64,000 nt of DNA from Gadus chalcogrammus (taxonomy: Eukaryota; Chordata; Actinopteri; Gadiformes; Gadidae), in the NCBI RefSeq assembly GCF_026213295.1, contig NC_079421.1, positions 17,820,748 to 17,884,747 on the forward strand, written 5' to 3'. A program made the position numbers and the translations under genes. Below, in pieces: positions 39,646-61,859 of this stretch; positions within the stretch are counted from its first letter, which is position 1, and each line of letters begins with the position of its first letter. The notes below the pieces were generated by a model. That model made no database searches. It was not told the DNA's origin and saw only the letters and a list, made by a program, of their open reading frames with translations.

Positions 39646-40126
39646 ATAAATTCATTGAAAGAGTTAAGGAAAGCCGCCGCCAGATGGAGACATTACTCCC
39701 TCTGATTTCCCCTTCCCCTAGCGGCTCTTCTCGCTTTGATCAAGAGCATGCAAGTATGAAAACCATCGTAAAATTTGCCAGAGCTGCTGAGGCAGGTAAT
39801 CTCAAGGCTGCAGGTTGGTCATTTATACAGAGCAAATGATTATAAAGGCAAATGAAGGCTGAGATAATGGAGAAGTGATGGTGTGAGCCACACAGAATGA
39901 GTCAGAACTGGAATTAATGTAAACAATGAAGACAGGGCCGACCTAACGTCTAGGTTGTACAGATCTTCCCCTTTCATTAGCATATACTACTTAACTTCTT
40001 AATGGTTCACCACATATTTATACCACATAATCCTGTACAGATAAAACGTTTTCAATTTACCACAGTAAACTCAAAAATAAACAATCGCTGAAATTATGTC
40101 AAATGCACAGTATTTCTGAAATAAAC

Positions 40127-42847
40127 TTTATTTTCAGGAACGATTTCACACTTTTAAAATAAAACTATGTACATTTACAATTCACTCCCCTGGTAGATAG
40201 AAGGAAATACCCAGTATACTATGGTTATAGGGAATAAAGAAGGCAATATAGTTATATAGTAAAAGCACAACAGACATTTATATATTTAATATAGAAGTTT
40301 CCTCTTAATCACCAAACACCTTCCCTCTAAATCAAGAATGAAGGGATTTCATTGCCGTCTTAACAGAATTGCCACTAAATCAGGATTAACCCTATGAGAG
40401 GGTTATACAAATATAACAAGGGCTTCCTCTGTACACGCTTTATATGGTGGAACAGCTGTATGGTATTTGATCACTAGCATTAAGAGTTGAAACATCCTGA
40501 TCACAGTTAAGGTTACGCAACACACATGGCCGTTCATTAGGATGTGGGTTTCTTTCATATTAAAACATGGAAGTGTCCGTCAGAGGAGCTGCTGGTTGTG
40601 CCTATGTGGGACCTGTAAAGGTCACCCTTGCTTCCAAAAACAACTCGACCACTGTTACGGTGATCCCAAGGTCGCTCCTTTCATGTACTTGTGACATTTT
40701 GAAATTATTAGGAATTCTAGAAGTTATTAACTAAACATTGCTAATGATGTTCAGAGAAACACACCCTTTCTCTCAAAACTGGAGTGACGCAGGTTAACAT
40801 CATATTAAATAATATATATAAAAAAATATTTTTACAATGGCCATAACCGGTTTTGGACTGACCCGATAGGTGTTTCTGATGTTACCAACATGGGATTTTC
40901 AAAAAGCCAATCATTTTAACTAAAAGCAAGCATAGGTAATCAATTTGTAATGCTTGTAGTATCCATTTTAGAGTGACAAGGGCATGGTTAAGACATGTGG
41001 GATTTACATTATTTCTTTACAATCAATTGTGTGCATATTTATTCATTTTTAAATAAGGCAACCATCATTTTTTATTTTCATTCATAATGAAATGCAGTCA
41101 TTTGTGGTAACTGACCAATCGAAACAAGATTAGCTTTGCTTTTCAATTCTTCCCCCACACAAACGTATACATACATACGTATACATACATACGTACATAC
41201 ATACATACATACCAGCTTTGGGCAACGTACAATACATTGCGCTTTATCCTAATGATCCAAGTAAAAACACAATAAAAAAAGAGAACACAGCACTTCCTCA
41301 TGAGGTATATATACTATGAGACTGTGCCGACAGATCAAATGTTGCTTGAAATCTGACAAGATGCTACTATAGTGAGTGAAAGGCAAGGCTTTGTGCTGTT
41401 GCTCCAAAACACTTGATAAAAAAAAAAATATATGACAATGACAGGTGAGCCAGGTAAGAAACTAAATTTAAAAAATGCGGCACATTCCAAAATAGACGTT
41501 CCCAAAAAAGGGAACAAGGTCATTGCTTAGTTTCAGCACTGTAGTATTAATTTGATTATAATGCATCATAAGCACGTTAGAACATTCTCACAGTTTAGTA
41601 TGAAATGTGTCACCAGGTTATTTAATGAACTAATTGAATTACTGCTACACTGGCAGAAATGCCACAACCCACTCCTTTGTAAACCTCTGGTCATCGTCTA
41701 ATGGCGAACCACATATGCTAGTGGTCGATTAATAGTTTAATGTCAAACTCATAGTTGACATAATAATTGTAGTTTACTCTTATAACATGCTGATAATGCA
41801 TTATGAGCCCACGGCGCCTTTAAATAAAACTTCAGTAAGAACAGCTGAAACTGGATAGCATGCCATTGGAGAACATCTAATCGTATCATTCGTCAAGAGT
41901 TAACTATTTGTGGAAAAATTGCAATCCTCTGGTTGAGAATATCTGTACTGCCCGTGTCCCCAACAAACAGACCGATACACAACGCCTACAGCAGTATCGG
42001 ATTCCTTTCCATTCCAGTCAAAAGACCACTGCTGGCTGCAGCCACACTATCGCACAATGCATTGATTCCTCTGTGGGGTTTGATTTTCTTTTCCTGTCCC
42101 TGTTTCCTAGCGCATCACCGACTGAATCAGCACTACTGCTGCCCCTGTGCCTCATGTTACACAAGCACCACAAGCATACCTACCATGTTCACCACTAACA
42201 AATATCTGGGTAACTATCATCCAGACGCAATTCAACTGGAGTCAATATTCACAAGCTCCTAAGTCCTGGAAACGGCAAAAACAGCGTGCAGTAAGGCAAA
42301 ACTAGGCTGTGGAATAAGTTTGACAATGTGATTTTGAGGAAAAAAAGTGTCATCTTTGAGAATATTAGCCAGTAAGTCTTATCCACAGAGTAATTATATT
42401 CTAAAACATTGAATGCTCGTAAAAGATTACGCATCAAGGGGTACTGTTAAGATTCAAATGCAGGTGGCGTTTATGTCACAAAGTAAGGTCTTCGCCAGAG
42501 ACGATACATGAGGAATTTTGCTTATGTATAATAACATTATTATATACAATTCAGCATAAGAGACTCTTGCCGGACATCTTTTTATTATTATCAAAGAAGC
42601 ACTATGGTTTTAAATAACAGTTCTTGGCCCACTCATTGTTCAACCCAACTCGAGGATTAAACCTCCCATGTTCACACAAAGAAAGAAAAAGTGAAGGAAG
42701 TCATTTCTATGTTGGTTTTGTTTGCTCCTATTTCCTACGGTAATATGTTGGATCCTTGCGTTGCCTTGCCACACTACCTTCTCCAAGCGCACGCCAAAGC
42801 TCCACCTGGCAACTGCCACCGCCAACGTTCCCACCCACCGTCGGACT
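40127..42847 (-). other. cab39l1: Probable 3' UTR of the CAB39-like gene
   Basis: AT-rich sequence downstream of the stop codon on the minus strand. A canonical AATAAA lies at complement(40127..40132), giving a possible 2.7-kb 3' UTR, and earlier variant signals are also present. CAB39 genes are known for long 3' UTRs. The actual end is inferred, not shown. The stretch contains an ACAT-type repeat and no competing gene. Confidence 0.45.
41161..41213. repeat. (ACAT)n / (ACGT/ATAC) tetranucleotide repeat
   Basis: CATACATACGTATACATACATACG-type tandem tetranucleotides, about 53 bp. Confidence 0.9.
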
Positions 42848-45800
42848 CTACGCCTCCTCAGGTGCCACGGGTCTCTTCAGGTCCCGGATCTGCTTGACCA
42901 GGTAGTTCTTCTCGTCGCAGAACTGCTCGTCCTCGGATCGATCCGTCTGGAAATGGCTCAGGAACTCCACTAGTTTGGCCTGGTTCTTCAGCAGTATGTC
43001 CAACACGGGCTGTGTCTTGTTGGGGTTCGCAACGAAGACCTAGAACATGAGAAAGTACGAATGGTATGTTTTTTGAGGCAGAGGTATAAGGCTAAGGCAT
43101 ATTAACCAACATGACTGTAATCAAATATTCTCCTTCACCCAAGGCAAACAATGAAATGGCAGACGATGAAATGTAACATTTCAGTTTAGGCTGCTTAAAT
43201 GTGTTCAGTTGAATGTGTTCAGTAATAGGCCTATCGATAACCGTTGATAGGCCTCCTATGGTTTGCATTAAATCATTATGGCGCGTTTCCACTGCAGGGT
43301 GCGGTACGGTTCGGTTCGCAAAGGTGCGGCACGGATTGCCTTTCCACCGCCAAAAGTGGTCGTGACCCGGACTGAGCCGTACTTGTTTTGCCCTCATCTT
43401 CAGTACTCCTCCGTTGGGGTACTGAGATGCCTGAAAGGGGGCCGGAAAATTCGAGCTACACACCCCCTCCGTTGATTGGTCGACAGAATCGTCACTTCCG
43501 GGCGACGTGGGGATAAAAACAAACAAACAGTAGCCTCGAGGTATTATTATTATCAAACAAAGCTTGCATTCGGAAGTTGATTAACTGCCATATGAAAAGC
43601 ATAAAGGCCAGGAACTGTTGCTGGACGACTTCCATGGTAGCTCTTGGTTTAATGCGTCGCGTTCAACTTTTCCATTGTTTTTATTGAGCAGGCTACACTG
43701 TGTCGCGCTGCTATGATGTCACGATGTTAACGTAGCTGCCGCGGCGATCGACATCCGGCCTACCATAAAGGGTACTGTCGGAGGTGGAAACGCGACCTCG
43801 GAACTGAGCTGGGCTATACCGCCCCCTCCCTACCGGACTGAGGCGAACCGAACCGTACCGCAACCTGCAGCGGAAACGCGGCATTAGAATCACAAAGACG
43901 GCAAAATACCCAAGTAAACATGAAAGATTAGTTATAAGCTGGAACACTCTGCCTCGTTACAAAATGAATTGCAACATGTGCTTCGATCTGATCGCAAGGA
44001 CATCACATCCATCCATCACACCTTAAAGACGTGAAAGGCTTCAAACTGGATATTGCGGCTATTGTCTCTCAACAAGTTCATCATCAGCTTGAGGTTTTCG
44101 GCACGACTGATGTACTTGGTCATCACAGTGAAGTTGTGCCGGTCCAGGAGAAGTTCGCCAAGAAGCTGAGGAAAACATAAATTGAAAAACATTGAGTTCA
44201 ACCCGAAGAATATTTAGCCTTGAACTTGTAGCGAAGAAATATACACTTGTTTTGTTCCAGGGTTCAAAGAATTGTTTCACTACCTTCAAAGACTGACGTT
44301 TGGTAACATAGTTGTCAGAATGCAGGAGCTTTTCGTATTCTGTAAAAACCTGAGGGCATAGAAAAGGTTAAAAAGGTTGGCAAAATGATTCTTTTCAATG
44401 ATGAAAGACAATGATAAAATCATGACCTTCAATGTTTGTCTCTTCCAGATTGACACTCGAAGGCTTACCCTGTCATAGTTGGTCTCCAGGAAATCCGCAC
44501 ACATTATCTTGTGCCTTGTCAGTAGGTCCTAGTGGGAGTTAAAAGAGAACATGAAGTTAGAAATGCAAGCAGTATATAATTCATTTAAAATATTAAATTT
44601 ACATTCAAATTTTTATGTTACTCAAAAATATATAAAACAGGTAGTTGAATTAATAATTTTAAGAATAATTCAAATCAGGTTATAAAGCTCAGCCACACCG
44701 ATTTTTTTTTCTTATGCTAAAGAAGAAACCAGCCTTTTAGCAGAATGCAACATGTTTAAATAGGGAATGAAAGTACCTTGATCCTTTAAATATGCCCCTC
44801 TATCTAAAAGCAATCTGATCCTCTGTGGCACTCCCATTGTTACAGCAGTTATAACTTAACAAAACACTAAAAACTAGATTATATCACGGTACCTTGAATG
44901 AGGCGAAAGCGTCTGATGCAATGTCAAAGGTGGACAGTTCCACAAAGCGGAAGAAGCAGTACAATTCTTCGGAAAACAGCACGGTTCGTGCTAGAGGTTC
45001 GTGACGCAAGCACTCTCTGAGCATCATTCCACAGTTCAGGGCCACTTCTGCACTTTCATATCTGTAATCATGGTTTACAAACAGGTATATAACAACCAAA
45101 TATATAACAAGTATAACAACAACATATATATTTTTACACTTGAGCGATACTTGATATAAAAGAGGAACATAGTTGGTGAATATATCAAGTTTACAAAGAT
45201 GCTCAGACATTGGACATCATGGACATGGTAAACGTACCCTTTTAGGAGCATAAAGAGAATCTGTGGATGCGAGGAGATGTATTCTACCGTGGGCGTTCGA
45301 GTACCAATTTGACGTCGTACGATGTTGCTGAACAAATGCACCACATCCTTCTTCCCCTGGAATAATATACCATTTGTCATTAGTATGCCAATGACTTGCA
45401 AACAGGCCAATGCTTTGGGCATCGCCAATTCCAATATTTTAAATCATTGGATTATGCACTGCAGAAAGGAATCAATAACCATTGATCAATCAACAATAAC
45501 AATCATGATCACGGATGGAAGTTAACTCTACTCACCTCAAAGTCAATTCTTTGCAGATTTGCAATGAGAGTGATGAGGAGGTTGGTGTTGTACAGCTCTT
45601 GTGCCAGCTGAGCTACAGCCTCAGTTTGAGGCTCCTTGTCACCGGTGCCACACAGCACCTCTTTCAGAGAAGACAGGTTCTTCGAAACCTCCTCTGCAAC
45701 CTTAATAACAGGAACACTGTGTAAGTTGCAGTTAAACCCGACTTGCAACCGCACGAAACCTAAACAGATCTGGTTAAAAGTAAACAAATGCTCACCTTTT

Positions 45801-45912
45801 CACACTTTTTGCTCTCTGTGGCATCCAGCTTCTCCATGTAAGCCATATTCTCTTTCAAGTTTTTCACTATCTCAGCCGGACTCTTCTGAGACTTTCCAAA
45901 AGGAAAAGGCAT
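42848..45912 (-). CDS. cab39l1: MO25/CAB39-family scaffold protein (343 aa, complete)
   Basis: Eight coding exons on the minus strand: 45796..45912, 45536..45700, 45238..45356, 44893..45061, 44469..44528, 44284..44349, 44022..44165 and 42848..43039. All have GT-AG borders and consistent phase. They total 1,032 bp, or 343 aa (human CAB39 is 341). The product starts [16 protein letters not shown] and contains [95 protein letters not shown] and KQIRDLKRP, in the order of MO25. MO25 is a cytosolic helical-repeat scaffold that binds STRAD, activates LKB1, and also stimulates STE20-type kinases. Intron 7 carries an inverted-repeat element. Which paralogue this is (cab39, cab39l or the fish cab39l1) cannot be fixed without alignment. 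cab39l1 is my best guess because of its position beside phf6. Confidence 0.93.
43279..43883. mobile_element. TTA-flanked inverted-repeat MITE, copy 2 (in CAB39-like intron 7)
   Basis: This 605-bp element is flanked by TTA at 43276-43278 and 43884-43886. The left end starts TGGCGCGTTTCCACTGCAGG. The right end read in reverse starts TGCCGCGTTTCCGCTGCAGG. Subterminal GGTACGGTTCGGTTCGC is also inverted at the other end. It is homologous throughout to 11230-11820 and looks younger, with better-matched ends. No transposase frame is present. It sits wholly in an intron, between the last two coding exons. Confidence 0.88.
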
Positions 45913-46780
45913 GATGAACGCTATCTTGTTCCTTAACCTTTGAAATAGTAAAGAGAAAGTTTGACTGTTAAAATAATCCTAATGTGTCTAGTTAATTAAG
46001 AGGCGTTACTTTCCTGTGTTGCTGAGGGACATAACAGGGCTGAGACTGAATGCATTCTAAGGTGGTCTTAAAGCCATCTTCGCCATTTTAACGTGAAAAC
46101 GCTATTTTGTAGGTGTGTAGTTACTATGACCGAAATAGATGTCAAAGAACGACAACAGGTAGTCTACGGGTAATACAATGGTGGTATAAAAATATCGAGA
46201 CACGACTGTGGGTCGTTTCGTACCGTCCGACTTTAACGCGAGCCCCTCATGACAGTGGTCATAGATTTAACATCATATTAGTAGTAAGATAATCAAGAAC
46301 GACAAATCCACTGACATCTTTTTGTATTGACTAGCCAGGCTTGAGCCACATTCAGCTGGAATTACGAATTTAAAGCTAACTAAAAGTAAACGCCACGTTA
46401 GTGGCCGTGTTGATCGATAGCTATGTCGGCGATACGAGGTAGCAAAGTTTGTTAGATTGATTAGTAGAAAGAACTTACCTGATTGACTTTTACTTTTGAA
46501 CTTGAGAAAGGATTGTTGGCTAAAGGTTAGCTAGCTAAACTCAGCTAACAGGCTCGCCAGTAATGTACCCCTACGTGCTCATCAATATATCTCTCTGGGA
46601 TATTCGGCGATAGTTTTATGGAGTGGTAATTAAACGTTCCTACAGATTTAAGCTCGCTGTCTTCATCGCGTTTATCCAGCATATATCTACGATTTACTGT
46701 TCTGGCCGTCCGCCACCACAATTGCTAGGATGCTAGCTCACTTTTGCAGAAAGCTTGAGGGCTGGACAGCCTGTCAACTT
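45913..46780 (-). other. cab39l1: CAB39-like 5' UTR exons and first intron
   Basis: The start-codon exon probably begins at 45937 (acceptor TTTCAAAG). A donor matching AG|GTAAGTTC lies at 46471-46478, marking the end of a noncoding first exon (46479 to roughly 46780). The intron between them is about 530 bp. This is inferred from splice signals only. Confidence 0.55.
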
Positions 46781-47520
46781 TATTTCCCTGTTCTGCTCAG
46801 GCTGCTGTCTCTGCGCTCTTCTCTTCGGGACATTGGGCGGGTGTGTTTTTTTGCAACTTTTTTTTTTTCACAAAGTGACTGTCGTCTTTTATAGCCAATC
46901 CTCTCGATGGAAAGTAATGACGTGAGCCTTCCGAAGTGGACGCCTGTTTTATTGTCCAGTACACCGAGCGGGGGTTGAGTTACAAAGATACCGGAAAGGG
47001 TAAACCGCCTCCCTCACGGACTGCGCTGTTAAGTAAATCAAACACAAACACGACTAAAGGCAAATTGGGTTGTTCATTTATATATTTATCGTTGATGATG
47101 TCTTTGTATGATTTTATACTTGTAACCATTAGCATCCTTGTCTTTTAAGCTTTTGATATTCATACTGGTAGACATCAGCCAAGTTAAATACGAATATGCT
47201 CACAATACATAGCTAAAACATAGCATAAAATACACGAATGCCACTTTATACCAAAAATAAATTGTTATACAAAATCAAAATATCTACCTTTAAAAAAGCG
47301 CTCGGAAAGTTGACTTCAACAACCGAGGTTACTTGTATTCAGCACGGTAAACCCCCAACATTGTTAGTTAATATCCGTCGTTCCTGCTCGTTAATATTAA
47401 GAGTAAAACATATCTCCTAATATACAACAGTAAGGTGTTGTATTCACATGTATCGGAGGGGTTTTCAATCCTCAAACATGTTTACATATTAGGGGGAAAA
47501 AACCTACGAGTGCAACGTCA
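46780..47520. promoter_or_regulatory. Shared divergent promoter region (CAB39-like / phf6)
   Basis: The two genes are head to head, with about 0.7 kb between their inferred first exons. The interval has a GC box-like GGGCGGG near 46834 and a CRE-like ACGTCAC near 47515, close to the phf6 side. Mid-interval sequence at 47030-47480 is AT-rich. Shared regulation is inferred from the layout. Confidence 0.5.
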
Positions 47521-47659
47521 CTTGAACGCTACGCAGCGGCGGTGAGACGGAACACAGCAGCGATCACTTCTCAGCAGGCACGGAAAACATCACGTTCACC
47601 CACAGCAGCACGCTTCTCCACCCAATCCTCCACTCCAGCCCAACAAGATTTCTCCCCAG
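47520..47659 (+). other. phf6: phf6 noncoding exon 1 (inferred)
   Basis: CpG-rich sequence ending at CCCCAG with donor GTACCG. It is the only good donor in a promoter-like context upstream of the coding exons. The 5' limit is a guess. Confidence 0.45.
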
Positions 47660-49656
47660 GTACCGTCAGAAGTTTGTCTGTGCACCCCCTGTGCCAATGC
47701 AGTGTGTATCGTGTGTCCTATTGTGGTCCTAGGCCGTATTGTTTACGGTCGAGCACGGGGTCCGGTTTTCAGAGAGATTGTATCGGGTATGGCGCTCTTT
47801 ACTCGCAAAAGGTGGCACTGAAGACCCGCGTTAGTCATTTAAACGTCTCAATATTTAAAGGGGTTCTTTCGTTGTACTTTGATATGATACGATAATAACC
47901 CATGTTTGCTCGGGATTCCTCGCTGTGATCGAGATTAGTTTTACGAATCAAAGGCCTTGCTAATGCAGGTGGCTGCTTTAGATGCTCACACTTATATTTG
48001 TCTGTAGTTATAGTTTGTGGGAGACACACACCCCCGTAAATTCAAAACTTTGCTGAAGAAGAAATATAGTCACTTTTCCCATTACCCGCTGGTATGATAC
48101 CAAATGGGCTGCGCAATGACCATTTGCTGTATCATGGCGGTAATATAACCTCTGACTTTACGGAATATGTTCATACAGACTACATAGTGTTTCATTATTA
48201 GATACTATTTGGGGTTTAGACGTCGGACCCCGCAGCTTTTGTCACCGGCCGCCGCAATGCAATCCTGGCCTTGCTATCATGGCAGTTGCTAAATCAAGGC
48301 GTCGCGTCTCTCCCCACGTTATTGTGATTAAAACCGTGTACTTTCGGTTTGTATTTAATAAACTACTACACAGACCCATCTTTTTCAACCCTGCATTGTT
48401 GATAAGTATTATTTTACCGATAAAATACACAAATCGCAAAGCCTACCCTACCCTTATCAACAGAGCATTCAGACAATCTATAACGTAATGAATCCGAATA
48501 TGACTTGTGGATTATATTTTACATATTACTTGGTTTTTGTTTTAGTTTATTTAAAAAATTATATTTTATAAAACTATAAAATGATCCAGGATTTAGCTCC
48601 TTTAAGTATTTAGGTTTTAGTCATGTTCTCGTTGTAGAATGCACAAACTGAAGCAAAACCAACAAACTATAGGCTACTTAATGTTTTATATGATATTTGG
48701 GCCATATCTTTAGGTTTAATGCGTATAGCTAAAATAAATGCTTAGACGAGCCTTGGGTACATTTGTATCAATTCCTCAATAACGGTGAGGAAACCTGAAA
48801 TCCCTTCATCATTGGGGTCATTTTGATTAATTGGGTACCAGGAATTAATTTTTTGGTGCCAGTTATATTTTTAAGTATGTATCAATAAATACCTGATATC
48901 TGTGAATTAAGTTGTATCTCTATTCCTCTGGCATATTGATCCTTGGTCATGGTCACACATTATCTTTAAAATTGTTCCCAGTTTTAGTTAACTGCACAAT
49001 GCACCAGTGGCTTGTGTAATTAAAAACACATGCACACTTACAAGCACCACATTGCATTTGGTTCTTCTCCCCACATTTATTGGGTCTTTAATCTGATGGC
49101 TGTTCCCTTTTTATATTCCATGTAATTTGATTTTCTTTGAAAACCCGTGCATCAAGTCTTTCCGTCACACCAATGCAGTGTCAAAACTATTGGTCATTGA
49201 ATTAAATTATATTTTTGACTGATAGTACTACATTTGCGGCTTATAGATTTAATAATGTAACTATTTTGAAGCCTTTATCAATTTTCTTCTATTGCTGTTG
49301 TGTTTAGTCATCCAAAAGGTACTTACTCTCCTATTTCAGATGCATGCTATTAATGAGCAGTATAAAGGATAGGAACGTTGCCTATGTTTCCCTACAGGTA
49401 GCGGACAGAGGTGGCAGAGGTTCTGTGATCAAAACCACAAACCTTCCTGCTCGACGTTAAACACCCTAACCAGCCTCAGTACGTTATGTTTCTGATACAA
49501 AAATGGAGTCATACTTAACTTCTACTTGCACTTTAGAAAAGGCATCTCATAAGTTTAAATTACTTTAGGCTATGTCAACTTGTAAAAAGCTTTTATAATA
49601 ATAACATTATTAATAGTTTTACAATCCAAATAATAGTACACCATCTTATTTTTCAG
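47660..49656 (+). other. phf6: phf6 intron 1
   Basis: About 2 kb of AT-rich sequence with no recognised element or gene. It ends in the acceptor TTATTTTTCAG, 19 bases before the start codon. Confidence 0.55.
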
Positions 49657-49675
49657 TAGACTGCCACAAAGAGCG

Positions 49676-52899
<3,224 letters not shown>

Positions 52900-53675
52900 G
52901 GTAATATACTGGTCATACAATATCATCTTCCATATTTACCTTTTTAAATGTTTATTCACTATTCTGCAAGTTAATGTTGCGAATAATTCAAAGGATTTGC
53001 AATGCAATATCACAAAATAACTCACACTAATGAAAATAATATAACGTTTTGCATGTTAGTTAAAATAATGGTTGTTCTGGTGTTCCCCACTTTTTATAGG
53101 TGAAAGAAGCGGTTCACATATTTAGGGCAGAAGAAGAGTTCAAAGATGGGGCAAAAAATTATCTATTTTTAATTACTGAATCTTGGCCAACAGAAAGTCC
53201 CCCGAAGATTCTTCCAGGGGACAGACATGTCACGAGGATATGCAGCAGTTGTCTTCATGAGACCTACGTCAAGTTAAACCATTTTCCTGCCCATGGATCG
53301 CCCCGTCATTCCTTCTCTTGTAGTCTCGGTTTTGGGCAAAGTAAAGGCATATGTAATTTTACCACAAAATGATATTTGTTTGGACGGGACCTTTTGATTG
53401 CCATATATCCTGCCTATTTGCCCCATTGTTTACATTTAACTTGCCTAGACAGACATATTCTTCCTATAGCCTCGCTTCTGATGGATTCGCGTTTAAGAGG
53501 GTTGTACTTCTTATTTTCTATATATGAAGCCGTGCGATTTGATTGATCGTGTCTTATGGTCTGGCAGCCCTTCTTTCTTTGTATGTAACATTTTGCTACT
53601 GTATCATCACCGTGAATGATTTTGAATATTTGAACTCATACAGTCACAATTAAAGTTTTTTGCCAGCATGCACTT
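52900..53675 (+). other. phf6: phf6 3' UTR, possibly with a 3'-UTR intron
   Basis: Just after the stop, CACTAGG|GTAATA can act as a donor and TTTTTATAG|G at 53098-53099 as an acceptor, leaving a purely noncoding final exon from about 53100. I recall a similar noncoding last exon in the human gene. The 3' end is taken from the ATTAAA at 53649. Confidence 0.5.
53649..53654 (+). terminator. phf6: phf6 polyadenylation signal (ATTAAA)
   Basis: ATTAAA is followed within 10 bases by a T-rich stretch, at a plausible distance from the phf6 stop. It is the common variant signal. Confidence 0.5.
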
Positions 53676-54317
53676 GTATCTCTCCACTATTAAATATGGT
53701 ATTTTTTTATGTTTCTTTTTAAGTGCTCTTCCCCCCTGTACTCCCTGAAATGTAACCAAGAAATTGGAAAAATAATGTTTTATTTTACCCTTAAGCTTTT
53801 GTGTTGCCTGATTGCATCAGGGGATAAGAAAGATCCTTTTGCTGCTTTGCTCTAATAGGCCTATTGATCTTAACCGGTGGTGTCTACTCATCGCTCACTA
53901 CACAATGCAACTACTACATTTTGGTTAAAGACAAAATAGCAGAATTAAATAAATGATCAATAACACTTTTCTATTTAAAACCCAATTGTTGCAACTTACT
54001 GACTGCAGAGTGTACATTTAATAAACTAAACGAAATACTATAGACCTATTGTGTACCGAGAGGCCAAACTACATACCACCAACATAATGTAGTTCCCCTT
54101 TCCCCCATGGGCGTTACTTAAAAACGGCCAGTCCCCCGTCTGCCCACCCTCTTTCTGCGACAAGGCTATCTACAGCGGAAAAGCCGTCATAGCAACGTAA
54201 TATGCTAGCAAGCGCTGTGTCTGGAATAAGCGTGAGGTCTCTGTGACTACCTTTAGCGGAACTCAGGAAATCATTCAGAACTCGGTTGTGGAGTGCGTAA
54301 AACCGACTGATATTCTC
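53676..54317 (+). promoter_or_regulatory. hprt1: phf6-hprt1 intergenic region and hprt1 promoter
   Basis: About 640 bp separate the phf6 3' end from the hprt1 start codon, on the same strand. The last 200 bases are more GC-rich and lack a clear TATA box, as expected for a housekeeping promoter. The exact start site is unknown. Confidence 0.5.
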
Positions 54318-60781
<6,464 letters not shown>

Positions 60782-61830
60782 AGAAGAAGAGGACTTCGTT
60801 GTCACGAATGACTGATTGAAATAGCTTTCAAGGCTTTAGCACATTTTCTAATGGATTTCTACATAATTATGTAATGGAAATTATTAATTTAATTGCAGCT
60901 CATATCACATGTCTTTATTTTATCTTCAGAAACCCTGAGGATTCAGAGTTATGGTGATAATCCTTGAACATTTAGCACCAGTTTTAATATTCACCTTTTT
61001 GAGGCCTCTTTGGATGCCATGTATGTTGGTAACTGCATTGACAATTTGGTCAACTTTACTTTGATAAATGTATTTACAGCAATGCTGCTAGTTGAGGTAT
61101 GGCCTCACTAGTATTATGCTACTCCAAAATAAGCGTGCTATTGTATTATTGTTTGCTTCAATCAGAAGTTTCTCTTTTGTTATGTTATTTGAGGGCAGAC
61201 AATAGAACGCGAATGGATGTCAACTGTTTGTCTTTCTTAGTTTTACTTATATCTACATGCTGATTGCAAAGTAAAGCAGGTATAGGCCTACGTTTGCTGT
61301 CCGAAAATAAGTGCAAATGAGATTGCCCATGTTAAGAACTGTAAGTAAATTGGGAAGACTAGTTTTAGCCCTTCTTTTCTTTGCTTGCTGATTCGTTTGG
61401 AATGCACGCAAATCATAGCTGGAACTTTGGCTGTTTGGCGTACGACCATTGACTCCCAAAAAAAAATGAAGTGAACTATCACCCTCTTTAGCTTTAAAAC
61501 ACGCATTGCAAACCATCACATCTTTGCTTTCTCTTTAGAGGAGCATTGCGCTTTACACAGAACATAGTCTCATTCTGGTGTACAGCAACTGTATATACAT
61601 ACTTCTTAACCTTATTTTCCATTAAATGGTTATTTTTCTGAGCGGCGATAGTTACTTCAGATGCTGGGATCCAGCTGCGAACCAGGAAATAAGGATTAGG
61701 TTAGTTTGGTCAAGGATTTACCCAAACAATATTTAGATTTTTAATGTGCATTTGTGTTGTTATTTTACATTAATGGCCAAAGGATAATATGATGCATAGA
61801 ATAAACATCTCAGAGCATCAATCTTTACCT
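60782..61830 (+). other. hprt1: hprt1 3' UTR
   Basis: AT-rich sequence after the TGA stop. Candidate polyadenylation signals are ATTAAA at 61621-61626 and AATAAA at 61800-61805. Which is used is unknown. Confidence 0.55.
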
Positions 61831-61859
61831 GTGAAATTACTATTTTATTAATATCACCA

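Larger units (their letters stand above)
35561..40126. other. Intergenic region between gpc3 and the CAB39-like gene
   Basis: AT-rich unique sequence between two minus-strand genes. It holds a possible orphan exon at 37055-37174, a TA microsatellite and a LINE-like tail near 39.6 kb. No tRNA, conserved protein family or complete mobile element was recognised. The 147-codon minus-strand open frame at 36274-36717 has no recognisable domain. Confidence 0.6.

Noticed and set aside
43092..43556. 154-codon minus-strand frame in CAB39-like intron 7
   Set aside because: It lies inside the MITE. The similar peptide at 11.13-11.46 kb is explained by element homology, not by a conserved protein.
45322..45914. 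Plus-strand frames antisense to CAB39-like exons
   Set aside because: They are reverse-strand shadows of the real coding exons.
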